Source of the DNA: Sagittula salina
GTDB lineage: Bacteria > Pseudomonadota > Alphaproteobacteria > Rhodobacterales > Rhodobacteraceae
Assembly (NCBI RefSeq): GCF_017813235.1
Contig: NZ_JAGISH010000005.1
Location: 1 to 64,000 of the forward strand
DNA: 64,000 nt
Direction of reading: 5' to 3'
A model generated the notes under the pieces. It did no database searches, was not told the origin of the DNA, and saw only the letters and a program-made list of their open reading frames with translations. A program made the translations under genes and the position numbers. Below, piece by piece: positions 15,521 through 24,714 of the stretch (position 1 is its first letter; each line of letters begins with the position of its first letter).

Positions 15521-17986
15521 ATGAACGATTCTCTTCGCCTGCGGAGGGTCGCACCGCGTTCCACCGCGACCGATCCTCTTTCCATTCGCCGTGGTGCAGG
15601 TTTTGCAACGACCTGTGCCGTCACCTTGCTGGCCGGAACCGTCAGCGCGCAGGACGCCGATACCGGCGCTATCCTGCTTCCCCCCGTCGATATTCAAACC
15701 ACGGAGGCCGCCGTGCCCACCCGCACGGCCCCGCCACAACGCACAGCTGTGCCGGTGCGGCGCGCGCCTGCCGCACCGACCGTCTGCACTTCGGAGCTGG
15801 CCGGAACCCCGGTCTGCGCCGCACAGGAAGCCGCCGAAGCGGCAGCTGCGGCCGAAGCGGCGCGCGTGGCGGCAGAGGCTGCCCGTCAGGCCCGTGCCGG
15901 CAGCAATCCCAACGCCGACCCGAACGCGCCCTTCAAAGCCGACCGCCTGACGAACTCGAAGCTGTCCGGCGAGATCCGCGACATGCCGCGTACGGTCACG
16001 GCGATCACCAAGGAGACCCTGGAGACCACGCACACGACGTCCGTACGCGAAATTGCGCGCCAGACACCAGGCATGAGCCTCGGTTTCGGTGAAGGCGGCA
16101 ACGCCTATGGCGACAACATCTATATCCGCGGCTTCAAGGCCAATAACGACGTCTATGTCGATGGCGTTCGTGATCCGGGCACTTCCGTGCGCGAAACCTT
16201 TGATACCGAGCAGGTCGAGGTTCTGAAGGGTCCGTCGGGCTCCGTTGGCGGGCGCGGTGCCACGGGCGGCACGATCAACATCGCCACGAAACAGCCCCAG
16301 GACGTGGATTTCACCCACCTGACTGTGGAGGCGACCAGTGCCGGGACCCTGCGCACGACCGTTGACCAGAACCTCGCCACCAACGACCGGGTACAATTAC
16401 GCTTCAACGGGCTGTTTCAGGATGGCATGGTTGCCGGGCGCGATCATGTCACCGACGACCGCTACGGCGCCGCCGCCGCGATCCGCTACAAGTTGAGCGA
16501 TGACGTCACGCTCGACGGCTCCTACTCCTTTACAAAGTTCGAGGGCACGCCGGACTGGGGTGTGCCCTTCACCACCAGCGGTCCCGACGGCGCCTCCGGT
16601 CCGGTGACGGAATTCGGTGTCGATCGCGCGACCTTCTACGGCATTCCGGACCGCGATTTCCAGAAGGCGGAGCGCCACGTGGCCACCGGCCGCCTGACCT
16701 GGGACCTCGGCGGCACTCTGCAGCTGGCCAATACGCTGCGCGCCGCGCGCACGATCAACGACTACATCCTCACCGCGCCCGGCAGCGTGGACGAGAACGG
16801 CTCCACCGATCCCGACGACTGGACCACCGGCGTGCGCGACAAGTCGAAGTACCAGGTGACGGAGGTACTCTCCAACACCACCGAACTGACCGGCGAGGCC
16901 GACTGGGGCGGGATGGACCACAGCTTCGTCGCCGGTGTGCTGGTCCAGAAGGAACACGTCTCCGCCGATTCCTATCCCGGATCGACCGAGGACTTTCCGG
17001 TGGGCTCGCGTGGTTGCACGGTCGACGTGGTGAACCCCGATACCTCCGTCTGTTTCGACGGCAACATGCCCGGACGCAACGGCACGCCGACGAAGACCGA
17101 CGTGAAGACGGTTTCGGCCTACGTCGTGGACCGCATCGGGTTCGCGCCCGGCTGGACGCTGGATGCCGGCCTGCGGGTGGACCACTACGACATCTCGCGG
17201 ATCTCGTCGAACGGCGCGGAACTGTCGCGCATGGATACCATGTGGAACGGCAACCTCGGGCTGAGCTACAAGCCCAGCGAGGCGCTGACCTTCTACGCGG
17301 CGGCAGCGACCTCCACCAATCCAATGGGGCAGGAAATCGCCGCGGGCGGCGGCTTCTACGGCGGCCTCGACACGGGCGGCGCCGGATTGAAGCCGGAGCG
17401 CAACATCGCCTTCGAACTGGGCACGAAGTACGAGCTCACCGACCACCTGCTCCTGACGGCGGCGCTGTTCCAGACCACGAAGAAGAACGCCCGCGAGGAC
17501 GTCGGCCCGCGTGGGTCGTCCGTCACGCATGACACCCTGGAATACCGACTGCGCGGCGTTGAATTGGGCGTTTCCGGCAAGGTCGATCGCCTCGGCCTTT
17601 ATGGCGGCGCGGTCTTCATGGAAAGCGAGATCCTCAAGTCGATGGACTCGGCGAACGAGGGTGAGGAGATCGCCACCATCGCGCACCAGCAGTTCAACCT
17701 TCTCGCCACCTACGACGTCACCGATCAGCTGATGCTGGGCGTGCAGTCGAACTGGAAGGGCGAGGTGAAGCTCGGCACGCTCACGCCGAACGACAACCGG
17801 CTGCCGTCCTACTGGGCCTTCGACCTTGTGGGGTCCTACGACGTGAACGAACGCCTGGACGTGCGGTTTGGCGTCAAGAATGCCACCGACAAGACCTACT
17901 ACGATACGGCCTACCGGTCCGGTGAGCCCTTCACCTATGTGGCCCCGGGCCGCGAAATCTGGGCTGCGGTCGACGTAAAGTTCTGA
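15521..17986 (+). CDS. TonB-dependent siderophore receptor
   Basis: The 821-aa outer-membrane receptor has a signal peptide (cleavage near VSAQ, residue 43-44). An unusual Pro/Ala-rich linker with a close Cys pair (Cys89, Cys99) and a long Ala run (104-125) follows, then the plug domain: 'IRDMPRTVTAITKETLE', 'SVREIARQTPGM', 'NIYIRGFKANNDVYVDGVRD', 'QVEVLKGPSGSVGGRGATGG'. The barrel ends with 'YVAPGREIWAAVDVKF', whose terminal Phe is typical. The plug resembles catecholate receptors of the Fiu type, which fits the PiuC-type dioxygenase immediately downstream; the actual siderophore is not certain. The ATG at 15521 is preferred over 15506 because of the nearby ribosome site. Confidence 0.92.
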   Translation: MNDSLRLRRVAPRSTATDPLSIRRGAGFATTCAVTLLAGTVSAQDADTGAILLPPVDIQTTEAAVPTRTAPPQRTAVPVRRAPAAPTVCTSELAGTPVCAAQEAAEAAAAAEAARVAAEAARQARAGSNPNADPNAPFKADRLTNSKLSGEIRDMPRTVTAITKETLETTHTTSVREIARQTPGMSLGFGEGGNAYGDNIYIRGFKANNDVYVDGVRDPGTSVRETFDTEQVEVLKGPSGSVGGRGATGGTINIATKQPQDVDFTHLTVEATSAGTLRTTVDQNLATNDRVQLRFNGLFQDGMVAGRDHVTDDRYGAAAAIRYKLSDDVTLDGSYSFTKFEGTPDWGVPFTTSGPDGASGPVTEFGVDRATFYGIPDRDFQKAERHVATGRLTWDLGGTLQLANTLRAARTINDYILTAPGSVDENGSTDPDDWTTGVRDKSKYQVTEVLSNTTELTGEADWGGMDHSFVAGVLVQKEHVSADSYPGSTEDFPVGSRGCTVDVVNPDTSVCFDGNMPGRNGTPTKTDVKTVSAYVVDRIGFAPGWTLDAGLRVDHYDISRISSNGAELSRMDTMWNGNLGLSYKPSEALTFYAAAATSTNPMGQEIAAGGGFYGGLDTGGAGLKPERNIAFELGTKYELTDHLLLTAALFQTTKKNAREDVGPRGSSVTHDTLEYRLRGVELGVSGKVDRLGLYGGAVFMESEILKSMDSANEGEEIATIAHQQFNLLATYDVTDQLMLGVQSNWKGEVKLGTLTPNDNRLPSYWAFDLVGSYDVNERLDVRFGVKNATDKTYYDTAYRSGEPFTYVAPGREIWAAVDVKF

Positions 17987-18019
17987 CCTCGCCCCGGATA
18001 CGCTTCGGCGTTTCCCTCT

Positions 18020-18049
18020 GGTGCAGGCGGCGAGCGGGCCGCCTGCACC
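18020..18049 (+). terminator. Strong hairpin between receptor and piuC-type gene
   Basis: A perfect 12-bp stem (GGTGCAGGCGGC / GCCGCCTGCACC) with a 6-nt loop is followed by TTGTTT. It can end transcription after the receptor, or act as a partial terminator so that the downstream hydroxylase-exbB-exbD-tonB genes are expressed at a lower level than the receptor. Confidence 0.75.
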
Positions 18050-18079
18050 TTGTTTCCATTGCTGCTTTGGGAGTAGCCC

Positions 18080-18763
18080 ATGCTCATCACCATTCCCGGG
18101 GTTCTGACCCGGGCCGAGGTCTCCGAGTTTCGCCGCATGCTGGACGCGGCCGACTGGGACGACGGCCGCACCACGGCGGGGGCGCAGTCGGCCGCCGTCA
18201 AGATGAACCACCAGCTGCCGCCGACAGGCGATGTCGCGCAGACGCTCGGCGCGCGCATTATTGCGGGTTTGACGGCGAACCCTCTGTTTCTTTCGGCGGC
18301 GCTGCCGGCGCAGATCCTGCCGCCGATGTTCAACCGTTACGGCGTCGGCGAAACCTTCGGCCTGCATGTGGACAATGCCATCCGGGTGAACCCGTTGACG
18401 CAGGAACGCCTGCGTACGGACCTCTCGATGACGCTCTTCCTGTCCGACCCCGACGAATACGACGGTGGCGAACTGGAGGTGGAGGACCACTACGGAACCC
18501 AGAAGGTCAAGCTGCCTGCCGGCGACATGGTGCTCTACCCCTCGACCTCCCTGCATCAGGTGACGCCGGTGACGCGGGGCGCGCGCGTGTCCTCCTTCTT
18601 CTGGCTGCAAAGCATGGTCCGCTCGAACGAGTATCGCACCGTCCTCTTTGATCTCGACCAGACGATCCAGACGCTGGCCGGGCGCGCCGGAGCGGACGAC
18701 CCGGAGGTCGTGCGGCTGACCGGGATCTATCACAACCTCATTCGCATCTGGGCGGAGACCTGA
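18080..18763 (+). CDS. PKHD-type Fe(II)/2-oxoglutarate hydroxylase (PiuC/YbiX type)
   Basis: The 227-aa enzyme has the double-stranded beta-helix of 2OG oxygenases with the metal triad His96-x-Asp98 ('GLHVDNAIR') and His159 ('[10 protein letters not shown]'), plus Arg169 for 2-oxoglutarate ('[11 protein letters not shown]'). The C-terminal '[14 protein letters not shown]' is characteristic of the PiuC/YbiX family. Members are routinely found beside catecholate siderophore receptors and are thought to act on the siderophore or its breakdown; the reaction is not established. It is two bases from exbB and part of the iron-uptake operon. Confidence 0.92.
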   Translation: MLITIPGVLTRAEVSEFRRMLDAADWDDGRTTAGAQSAAVKMNHQLPPTGDVAQTLGARIIAGLTANPLFLSAALPAQILPPMFNRYGVGETFGLHVDNAIRVNPLTQERLRTDLSMTLFLSDPDEYDGGELEVEDHYGTQKVKLPAGDMVLYPSTSLHQVTPVTRGARVSSFFWLQSMVRSNEYRTVLFDLDQTIQTLAGRAGADDPEVVRLTGIYHNLIRIWAET

Positions 18764-18764
18764 C

Positions 18765-19643
18765 ATGTCGCGCGTTTGCTTCCTGTATTTCCTGTTTGTC
18801 CCTGGTCTGGCCGAGGCAGCGGAGCCTGCTGCGCTCCTGTCCGGAATCCTCAACCACTACGCCGCGATGCAGGCTCAACTGTCGGCCGTACTCGACGCCG
18901 GGGCGGCCGATCACATGTCGCCCGTGGGCATGTTCATGGCCGCCGACTGGGTGGTGAAGGGGGTGATGATCGCGCTGGCGCTGGCCTCCGTCCTCACATG
19001 GGCGATCCTTGCCGCGAAGGTCGTCGTTCTGGCCTGGCGCCGAACGGGGCTGCGGCGCCAGTACCGGCGGCTTGAGCGGGCCGGATCGCTCGACGCGCTG
19101 ACCGGGCGGCTGGCCAAGGGGCGCGGTCTTGTGGGCCGCATGACCCGCGCCGCGGTCGAGGAGCGTGACCGCACGCTGGCCGGATCGGCGGGCATCGCCA
19201 CCGGGCTGCATTCCGGTATCAAGGAGCGCACCGCCTCCACCCTCTCGCGAATCGAAATCGGGGCCGCCCGACGCATGGGCGCGGGCACCGGCGTTCTGGC
19301 CAACATCGGCTCCGTCGCGCCCTTCGTCGGGCTTTTCGGTACCGTCTGGGGGATCATGAACAGCTTCATTTCCATCGCAGAGAGCAACACCACGAACCTC
19401 GCCGTTGTCGCCCCCGGCATCGCGGAGGCATTGCTGGCAACGGCCATCGGGCTGGTCGCGGCGATCCCCGCGGTGATCTTCTACAACATCCTCAGCCGTG
19501 CTCTGGGTGGCTACAAGGTCATGCTGGGCGACGCGGCGGCGCTGGTGGAACGCACGCTTTCTCGTGACCTCGATCTCAAGCGGACCGATGAGAACCCGCG
19601 CCTGACATTGGCCTCGGCCTCGGCAGCGGCGGCGGCGGAGTAA
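18765..19643 (+). CDS. exbB: TonB-system energizer ExbB
   Basis: The 292-aa protein has an N-terminal signal-like segment and a periplasmic stretch, then three membrane helices (about 65-90, 185-210, 222-250). The conserved ExbB/MotA core is '[20 protein letters not shown]' followed by '[19 protein letters not shown]'. With ExbD it forms the proton-driven motor that powers TonB and thus the receptor upstream. The extended N-terminus with signal peptide is typical of alphaproteobacterial ExbB. It starts one base after the hydroxylase stop and is five bases before exbD, so expression is coupled. Confidence 0.93.
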   Translation: MSRVCFLYFLFVPGLAEAAEPAALLSGILNHYAAMQAQLSAVLDAGAADHMSPVGMFMAADWVVKGVMIALALASVLTWAILAAKVVVLAWRRTGLRRQYRRLERAGSLDALTGRLAKGRGLVGRMTRAAVEERDRTLAGSAGIATGLHSGIKERTASTLSRIEIGAARRMGAGTGVLANIGSVAPFVGLFGTVWGIMNSFISIAESNTTNLAVVAPGIAEALLATAIGLVAAIPAVIFYNILSRALGGYKVMLGDAAALVERTLSRDLDLKRTDENPRLTLASASAAAAAE

Positions 19644-19648
19644 CGACC

Positions 19649-20101
19649 ATGGCCGGACGCCTCACGGACTCGGACGATTTCGAGGAAAACCATGACATCA
19701 ACATCACGCCGTTCATTGACGTGATGCTGGTGCTGCTCATCATCTTCATGGTCGCGGCGCCGCTCTCGACCGTGGACATTACGGTCGAACTGCCCGTCGC
19801 CACGGCAGTGCCGCCGCAGCGCCCGTCGGAACCCGTCTTCGTCACCATCAAGGAGGACCTGACGCTCGCCGTGGGCGAGGTGGAAACCGACAGGGAGGGC
19901 CTGCCGATGGAGATCGGCATCGCCACGCGGCTTGACCGGGACACGCGCCTTTATATCCGGGCGGACAAGTCGATCCCCTATGGCGAGTTGATCGCCGTGA
20001 TGAACGTCCTGCGCGGCGAGGGCTATCTGAAGGTCGGTCTGGTCGGTCTCGACGAGGCGAGTGCGCCGCCGGAACTGGGCAGCGCGGAGGCGGCACAATG
20101 A
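19649..20101 (+). CDS. exbD: TonB-system protein ExbD
   Basis: This 150-aa protein has a short cytoplasmic start, one membrane helix (about 21-42, 'ITPFIDVMLVLLIIFMVAAP') with the essential proton-carrying Asp24, and a periplasmic domain ('KSIPYGELIAVMNVLRGEGY'). It partners ExbB to energise TonB. Its last four bases overlap the tonB start. Length and layout are normal for the family. Confidence 0.94.
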   Translation: MAGRLTDSDDFEENHDINITPFIDVMLVLLIIFMVAAPLSTVDITVELPVATAVPPQRPSEPVFVTIKEDLTLAVGEVETDREGLPMEIGIATRLDRDTRLYIRADKSIPYGELIAVMNVLRGEGYLKVGLVGLDEASAPPELGSAEAAQ

Positions 20102-20949
20102 GCCTGATGTATCGCAGCCCGGCCGGCGGACGGATCGGCGGTGCGGTCCTCGGGCTCGGCGTGGTCGCGGTCAGCGCTGCGCTGCACATCGTCCTCCCCG
20201 CGAGCCTACTGACCCAGGCCCCGGCCCCTGCGCCGGAAGTCTCCAGCGGGGCGACCGGGGCAATCCTGTTTGATCTGTCCGATATTATCGCCGCGCCATC
20301 CGAGGCGGGCGAGGACAGCGCCGAGGTCGCCGCCGCCATCGACGCCCCCACCGTGACCGAAAGCGCCGAAGCAGTGGACCCGGCCAAGGCGGCCGACGAA
20401 CCGCCGCTCCAGCAGATCCCTTACGAAGTCGAGGACGACGAATTGAAATTCGCGGTTGCCAGCCAGAAGCCCGAGGTGGAGACCGACAAGGTCGCGCACG
20501 AGACCGCGACCGAGTACGACGAGGAAAAGGTGCAGGCGGAAACCCAGATGGGGGCCACAGCACAGGACGCCGCACAGGCCTCCGTATCCGGGGTCGAGGC
20601 GGAGAGCCAGGCGGACTCCGCAAAGGCGCAGGACGAAGGGCTGACGGCAGAGCAGATGGCGCAGGTTACTCAATGGCAGCGCGACACCGTGGTGCGCATT
20701 TCCAAAGCCAAACGTTATCCGGACCTTGCGCGCAAGAAACGGATCGAGGGCGAGGTGCTCGTGCGTTTCACGCTGGATCGCTACGGCGCGGTGCTGTCCC
20801 GCGCGGTCGAAACTTCCTCCGGCTGGCCGGTGCTGGATCAGGCGGCGCTGAAGGTATTCGACAATATAGAAAAGCTGCCGACACCGCCTTCGCATCTTTC
20901 GGGGACGAAGTTCACGCTCCTGGTGCCGCTACGCTACAGCTTCCGCTAG
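20098..20949 (+). CDS. tonB: Energy transducer TonB
   Basis: The 283-aa protein has one N-terminal membrane anchor (about residues 12-38) and a long acidic Ala/Glu-rich periplasmic spacer (45-185), less Pro-rich than enterobacterial TonB. The TonB C-terminal domain follows: 'RYPDLARKKRIEGEVLVRFTLDRYGAVLSRAVETSSGWPVLDQAAL' (landmarks YPDLARKK, GEVLVRFTLDRYG, SSGWPVLD). It transmits the ExbBD force to the siderophore receptor. Its stop overlaps tail-to-tail with the convergent FMN oxidase gene. Confidence 0.92.
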   Translation: MSLMYRSPAGGRIGGAVLGLGVVAVSAALHIVLPASLLTQAPAPAPEVSSGATGAILFDLSDIIAAPSEAGEDSAEVAAAIDAPTVTESAEAVDPAKAADEPPLQQIPYEVEDDELKFAVASQKPEVETDKVAHETATEYDEEKVQAETQMGATAQDAAQASVSGVEAESQADSAKAQDEGLTAEQMAQVTQWQRDTVVRISKAKRYPDLARKKRIEGEVLVRFTLDRYGAVLSRAVETSSGWPVLDQAALKVFDNIEKLPTPPSHLSGTKFTLLVPLRYSFR

Positions 20950-22028
20950 AAGGGGGCGCGGACACGGTCCCGGGTGATCTCGGCCAGTGTCCTGCAGCCG
21001 GTCAGCAGCATGGTGCTTTCCAACTCGTCTCGCAGCAGGCGCAGGACGTGGCTGACGCCGAGCGCACCGGCGACGCTCAGCCCACAGGCAGCGGGCCGCC
21101 CGACCAGCACGGCCCGCGCGCCGAGTGCGAGCGCCCGAAACACGTCCCAGCCACGCCGGATGCCGCCGTCCATCAGTACCGGCACCGCGCCATCAACAGC
21201 CCGGACCACCTCCGGCAGGACGGAGATGGTCGAGGGCAGCGCCTCCAGCACGCGGCCGCCGTGGTTTGACACGACAAGCCCGGCCGCGCCGCAGGCCACC
21301 GCGTCGCGCGCATCCTCGCCGGTCATGATCCCCTTCAGGATCACCGGCAGCGGCGCGTCCCGGCAGAAGGCTGCGATATCTTTCCAATCGGGCAACACAT
21401 GCGCCACGCGGTCAAAGAGAAGGGATTCACCTTCCCGTAGGGGAGCGAAGGCAGGCTGCGGTATGCCGTCCAGGTTGATCGCACGGTGGCATTGGGACAG
21501 GCGGAAGCCGCTACGGATCTCGGCATCGCGAACCCCCTGTACGGGTGCGTCCACCGTCAGGATGAGGGCTGAGAAACCTGCGTTCGCGGCCCTTTCTGCC
21601 AGCGCCAGGGTATTCGCCAGGGTAGACTGCCAATACAGTTGGAACCACATGCAGGTAGCCCCGGCGGCGCGCACATCCGCCATGGCACGCGTGCTTTGCG
21701 CAGACAGCACCATCAGCGCGCCCTGCGCCTCTGCCCCTCGCGCTGTTGCGACCTCGCCCTCGGGGGTCAGCAGGGTCTGGTAGGCAAAGGGCGCCACGAT
21801 CACCGGATGGTTCAGCGTTCGTCCCAGAAGGTCGAGCCGGGTATGCCCGCCGCGCATGTCCCGTAGGGCACGCGGCCGCAAGGTCACGCGCGCCAGATCA
21901 CCCCCGTTCGCCTCTTCGGCCGCGCCCCCGCCCGCCCCCGACAGGAAATAGGCGGCCAGGTCCGGCGCCAGCCCTGTGGCGGCGCGGCTCATGTAGTCCG
22001 GGAGGGTCGGCGGAAGAGTGTCGGGCAT
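20946..22028 (-). CDS. FMN-dependent alpha-hydroxy-acid oxidase/dehydrogenase
   Basis: The 360-aa TIM-barrel enzyme shows 'PVIVAPFAYQTLLTPEGE' near the FMN, the second active-site Tyr in 'FQLYW' (Tyr132), Lys232 in 'VILKGIMTGEDA', the catalytic base His256 and Arg259 in 'VVSNHGGR', and 'LMDGGIRRGWDVFRAL' for phosphate binding. It oxidises a 2-hydroxy acid (lactate- or glycolate-like) to the keto acid. The substrate within the family is not readable. Active-site residues are complete. It stands alone, convergent with tonB, with 122 bp separating it from rarA upstream. Confidence 0.9.
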   Translation of the reverse strand: MPDTLPPTLPDYMSRAATGLAPDLAAYFLSGAGGGAAEEANGGDLARVTLRPRALRDMRGGHTRLDLLGRTLNHPVIVAPFAYQTLLTPEGEVATARGAEAQGALMVLSAQSTRAMADVRAAGATCMWFQLYWQSTLANTLALAERAANAGFSALILTVDAPVQGVRDAEIRSGFRLSQCHRAINLDGIPQPAFAPLREGESLLFDRVAHVLPDWKDIAAFCRDAPLPVILKGIMTGEDARDAVACGAAGLVVSNHGGRVLEALPSTISVLPEVVRAVDGAVPVLMDGGIRRGWDVFRALALGARAVLVGRPAACGLSVAGALGVSHVLRLLRDELESTMLLTGCRTLAEITRDRVRAPF

Positions 22029-22150
22029 GCGCTCGCCCCTTTGGAAACGTCCCGCAGATATATCGCACCAAAACTGTCAACAAAAGAGTTGCCGGGCATA
22101 AATGCGTAATTTTCTGACCGGAGCGCTGCATTCCGGCTGGCCAGCGCGCG

Positions 22151-23455
22151 TCAGTCGTCGAAGGTACGCACCGCCCGACGTCCGGTGATGTCATTCCAAT
22201 GCTGGTCGGCGCGCTTTTCGAAGGTCGCGGCCTCGCGGGCGTCGCTCTGGTAGAACGCGCCGCGCGGAATGCCGATGGTGTACTCCTGCTCCACCCAGCC
22301 GCGCGGATCGGCGTGCGGAAACCGGTAGCCGACGTGGCCAAGAGTCTTGGCCCCCGCGTAATGTGCGTCGCGCAGGTGCAGCGGGACGGTGACCTGCCCC
22401 TGTGCACGCACATGGCTCAGCGCTGCCCCTATACCGCGGCAGGCGGCGTTGGATTTGGGTGCGCGGGCAATATGCAGCGCGGCATGGGCGAGGATGATCT
22501 GCGCCTCAGGGTAGCCGATGCGCTCCACCGCCTCCGCCGCTGCGACCGCCGTCTGCAACGCAGTGTTGTCCGCCAGCCCGACGTCCTCGGACGCATGGAT
22601 CATGATCCGCCGCGCAACGAAACGCGGATCCTCGCCCGCGTGCACCAGCACCGCCAGCCAGTAGAGCGTGGCATCCGGGTCGGAGCCACGCATCGACTTG
22701 ATGAAGGCCGACATCACGTCGTAATGCTGATCCCCCTGCCGGTCAAAGGCGACGGGCGCCGCGGCAAAGGCTTCCTCGATCATGGCATCGGTCAGGGTGA
22801 CGTGATCGCAGTCATGTCCCAGGGAGAGGCTTTCGAGCGTGGTCAGGGCGCGCCGCGCGTCACCACCCGACCGTCCGGCTATCTGCGCCTTCTGCGCCGC
22901 CGTCATCTCCAGCGTCAGGCCCTGCGCCGCGAGATGCGCCAGTCCGCGTTCAATGACGCGCGTCATGTCCCCGGGCGACAGCGGTTCCAGCTTCAGCACC
23001 TGTGACCGCGAAATCAGCGCCTTCGGGATGGAGTGGAACGGGTTCTCCGTCGTGGCGCCGATGAAATCGGTCGTGCCTTCCTCGCAGATCGTCAGCAGGT
23101 CGTCCGCCTGCGTGGCCGACAGCCTGTGCACCTCGTCGACGAACATCAGGATTGGTTTCATCCGGGCCTCGTCCGCGATCTTGCGGATATCCTGAACGCG
23201 CACGCCCGCCGCATGCAGGACGCGAAATTCCTTGCCCAGCGTGTTGCCGATGGCTCGCGCGATCGACGTCTTTCCGATGCCCGGCGGCCCGAAAAGGATC
23301 AGACTCCCGAGCGCGTTGGCCGCGATCCGGCGGCGCAGCAACGAGCCTTTGGCCACGAGGCTCTGCTGGCCGATGATCTCGTCCAGCGAGGTCGGGCGCA
23401 GCACATCCGCGAGCGGGCGGCGGCGCGGGCCGGGGGTGGCGTCGAAGAGGTCCAT
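22151..23455 (-). CDS. rarA: Replication-associated recombination protein A
   Basis: The 434-aa AAA+ ATPase begins MDLFDA followed by 'PLADVLRPTSLDEIIGQQ', as in RarA/MgsA. It has Walker A (GPPGIGKTS, 56-64), Walker B ('LMFVDEVHR', Asp107-Glu108), sensor 'FIGATTENPFHSI' and the tetramerisation tail 'YRFPHADPRGWVEQEY'. RarA acts at stalled replication forks with SSB and the replisome. Length matches the family, and it is a conserved housekeeping gene here flanking the sugar operon. Confidence 0.95.
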   Translation of the reverse strand: MDLFDATPGPRRRPLADVLRPTSLDEIIGQQSLVAKGSLLRRRIAANALGSLILFGPPGIGKTSIARAIGNTLGKEFRVLHAAGVRVQDIRKIADEARMKPILMFVDEVHRLSATQADDLLTICEEGTTDFIGATTENPFHSIPKALISRSQVLKLEPLSPGDMTRVIERGLAHLAAQGLTLEMTAAQKAQIAGRSGGDARRALTTLESLSLGHDCDHVTLTDAMIEEAFAAAPVAFDRQGDQHYDVMSAFIKSMRGSDPDATLYWLAVLVHAGEDPRFVARRIMIHASEDVGLADNTALQTAVAAAEAVERIGYPEAQIILAHAALHIARAPKSNAACRGIGAALSHVRAQGQVTVPLHLRDAHYAGAKTLGHVGYRFPHADPRGWVEQEYTIGIPRGAFYQSDAREAATFEKRADQHWNDITGRRAVRTFDD

Positions 23456-23570
23456 GGGCGCTCCTTGGCGGGTCTCGCGCCCTGTCTAGCGCCAAACCCC
23501 CGTGCCCTGCCAGCCCCCCGGCCCGTCTCTCGCCCGGTCTCCAGGCCGATCACCCCAGCCCTGCCGTGGA

Positions 23571-24701
23571 TCAGACCTCCGTCCAGGCCGCGTCGTTGGC
23601 GGAGGAGTGCACGCAGGCGGCGATGAAACGCATCCCCTCCAGCCCCGCTTCTATCCCCGGCGCATGAACGCCCTCGGGCGGTGGCATGCCGTGATCCGCG
23701 TGCCGGATCAGGTGCGCCGCCTCGTTGTAAACCGTGGCAAAACCTTCGAGGTAGCCCTCAGGATGGCCGCCCGGCGTGCGGCTGACGCGGTTGGCCGCAT
23801 CCTCCGCCCCGGCGCCTGCTCGCGTGATCAGCTGCACCGGCTTACCGAACCGGGCGAACCTCATGACGTTTGGGGTCTCCTGCGCCCAGTCGATCCCCGC
23901 CTCTTCGCCATAGATCCGGAGGCGCAGCGCGTTCTCGTTCCCCACTGCCACCTGCGATGCCCAGAGCGCCCCCTTCGCACCGCCCTCGAAGCGCAGCAGG
24001 ACCTGCGTGTTGTCGTCCACCCGTCGCCCCGGCACGAAGGCGTCGAGGTCGGCGGCGATGCGTGCCAGCTTCAGCCCCGTGACAAAGGTGGCGAGGTTCA
24101 GCGCATGGGTGCCGATGTCGCCCACAGCCCCCCCCGCGCCCGACCGCGCCGGGTCCACGCGCCAGTCCGCCTGCTTGCCCTGGGTCTCCTCCGCCAGCCA
24201 GTCCTGCGCGTATTCCACCTGCACCACGCGGATCTTCCCCAGATCGCCGCGCGCCACCATCGCGCGCGCCTGCCGGATCAGCGGGTAGCCGGTGTAGTTG
24301 TGCGTCAGGATGAACTGCTTGCCTGAGCGCTGCACGGCATTCGCGATGCGCTGCCCGTCCTCCGGCGTCGCCGCCAGCGGCTTGTCGCAGATCACGTGGA
24401 TGCCCGCGTCGAGGAAGGCCACCGCCGGGCCCGCGTGCATGTGGTTCGGCGTCACGATCGCCACCGCGTCGATACGGTCCTCGCGGGCGGCCTCCGCGCG
24501 GGCCATCTCCTCGTAGGAGCCATAGGACCGCGCCGGGTCGAGCCCCAGTTCCGCGGCCGAGGCACGGGCGCGCTCCGGGTCCGAGGACAGCGCCCCCGCC
24601 ACCAGATCCCACTGACCGTCGAGACGCGATGCGATGCGGTGCACCGCCCCGATGAAGGCGCCCTGCCCGCCGCCGACCATGCCCAGCCTCAGTTTCCGCA
24701 T
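23571..24701 (-). CDS. Gfo/Idh/MocA-family oxidoreductase (copy 1)
   Basis: The 376-aa enzyme has an N-terminal Rossmann fold ('LGMVGGGQGAFIGAVHR'), the nicotinamide-site motif as CDKP ('VICDKPLAATPEDG'), and the C-terminal sheet domain with 'GGAVGDIGTHALNLATFV' holding the Asp and His of the active site. These enzymes oxidise sugar hydroxyls, often at C3, with bound or free NAD(P). It is the last gene of the ten-gene leftward sugar operon, 13 bp after an isomerase-family gene. It differs clearly from the copy at 28227-29357, so the two probably catalyse different steps. Confidence 0.9.
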   Translation of the reverse strand: MRKLRLGMVGGGQGAFIGAVHRIASRLDGQWDLVAGALSSDPERARASAAELGLDPARSYGSYEEMARAEAAREDRIDAVAIVTPNHMHAGPAVAFLDAGIHVICDKPLAATPEDGQRIANAVQRSGKQFILTHNYTGYPLIRQARAMVARGDLGKIRVVQVEYAQDWLAEETQGKQADWRVDPARSGAGGAVGDIGTHALNLATFVTGLKLARIAADLDAFVPGRRVDDNTQVLLRFEGGAKGALWASQVAVGNENALRLRIYGEEAGIDWAQETPNVMRFARFGKPVQLITRAGAGAEDAANRVSRTPGGHPEGYLEGFATVYNEAAHLIRHADHGMPPPEGVHAPGIEAGLEGMRFIAACVHSSANDAAWTEV

Positions 24702-24714
24702 CGCGATATCCCCC

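Noticed and set aside
16397-18853. 818-aa reverse frame across the siderophore receptor
   Set aside because: The receptor has complete plug and barrel motifs on the forward strand. The reverse frame shows no family motif.
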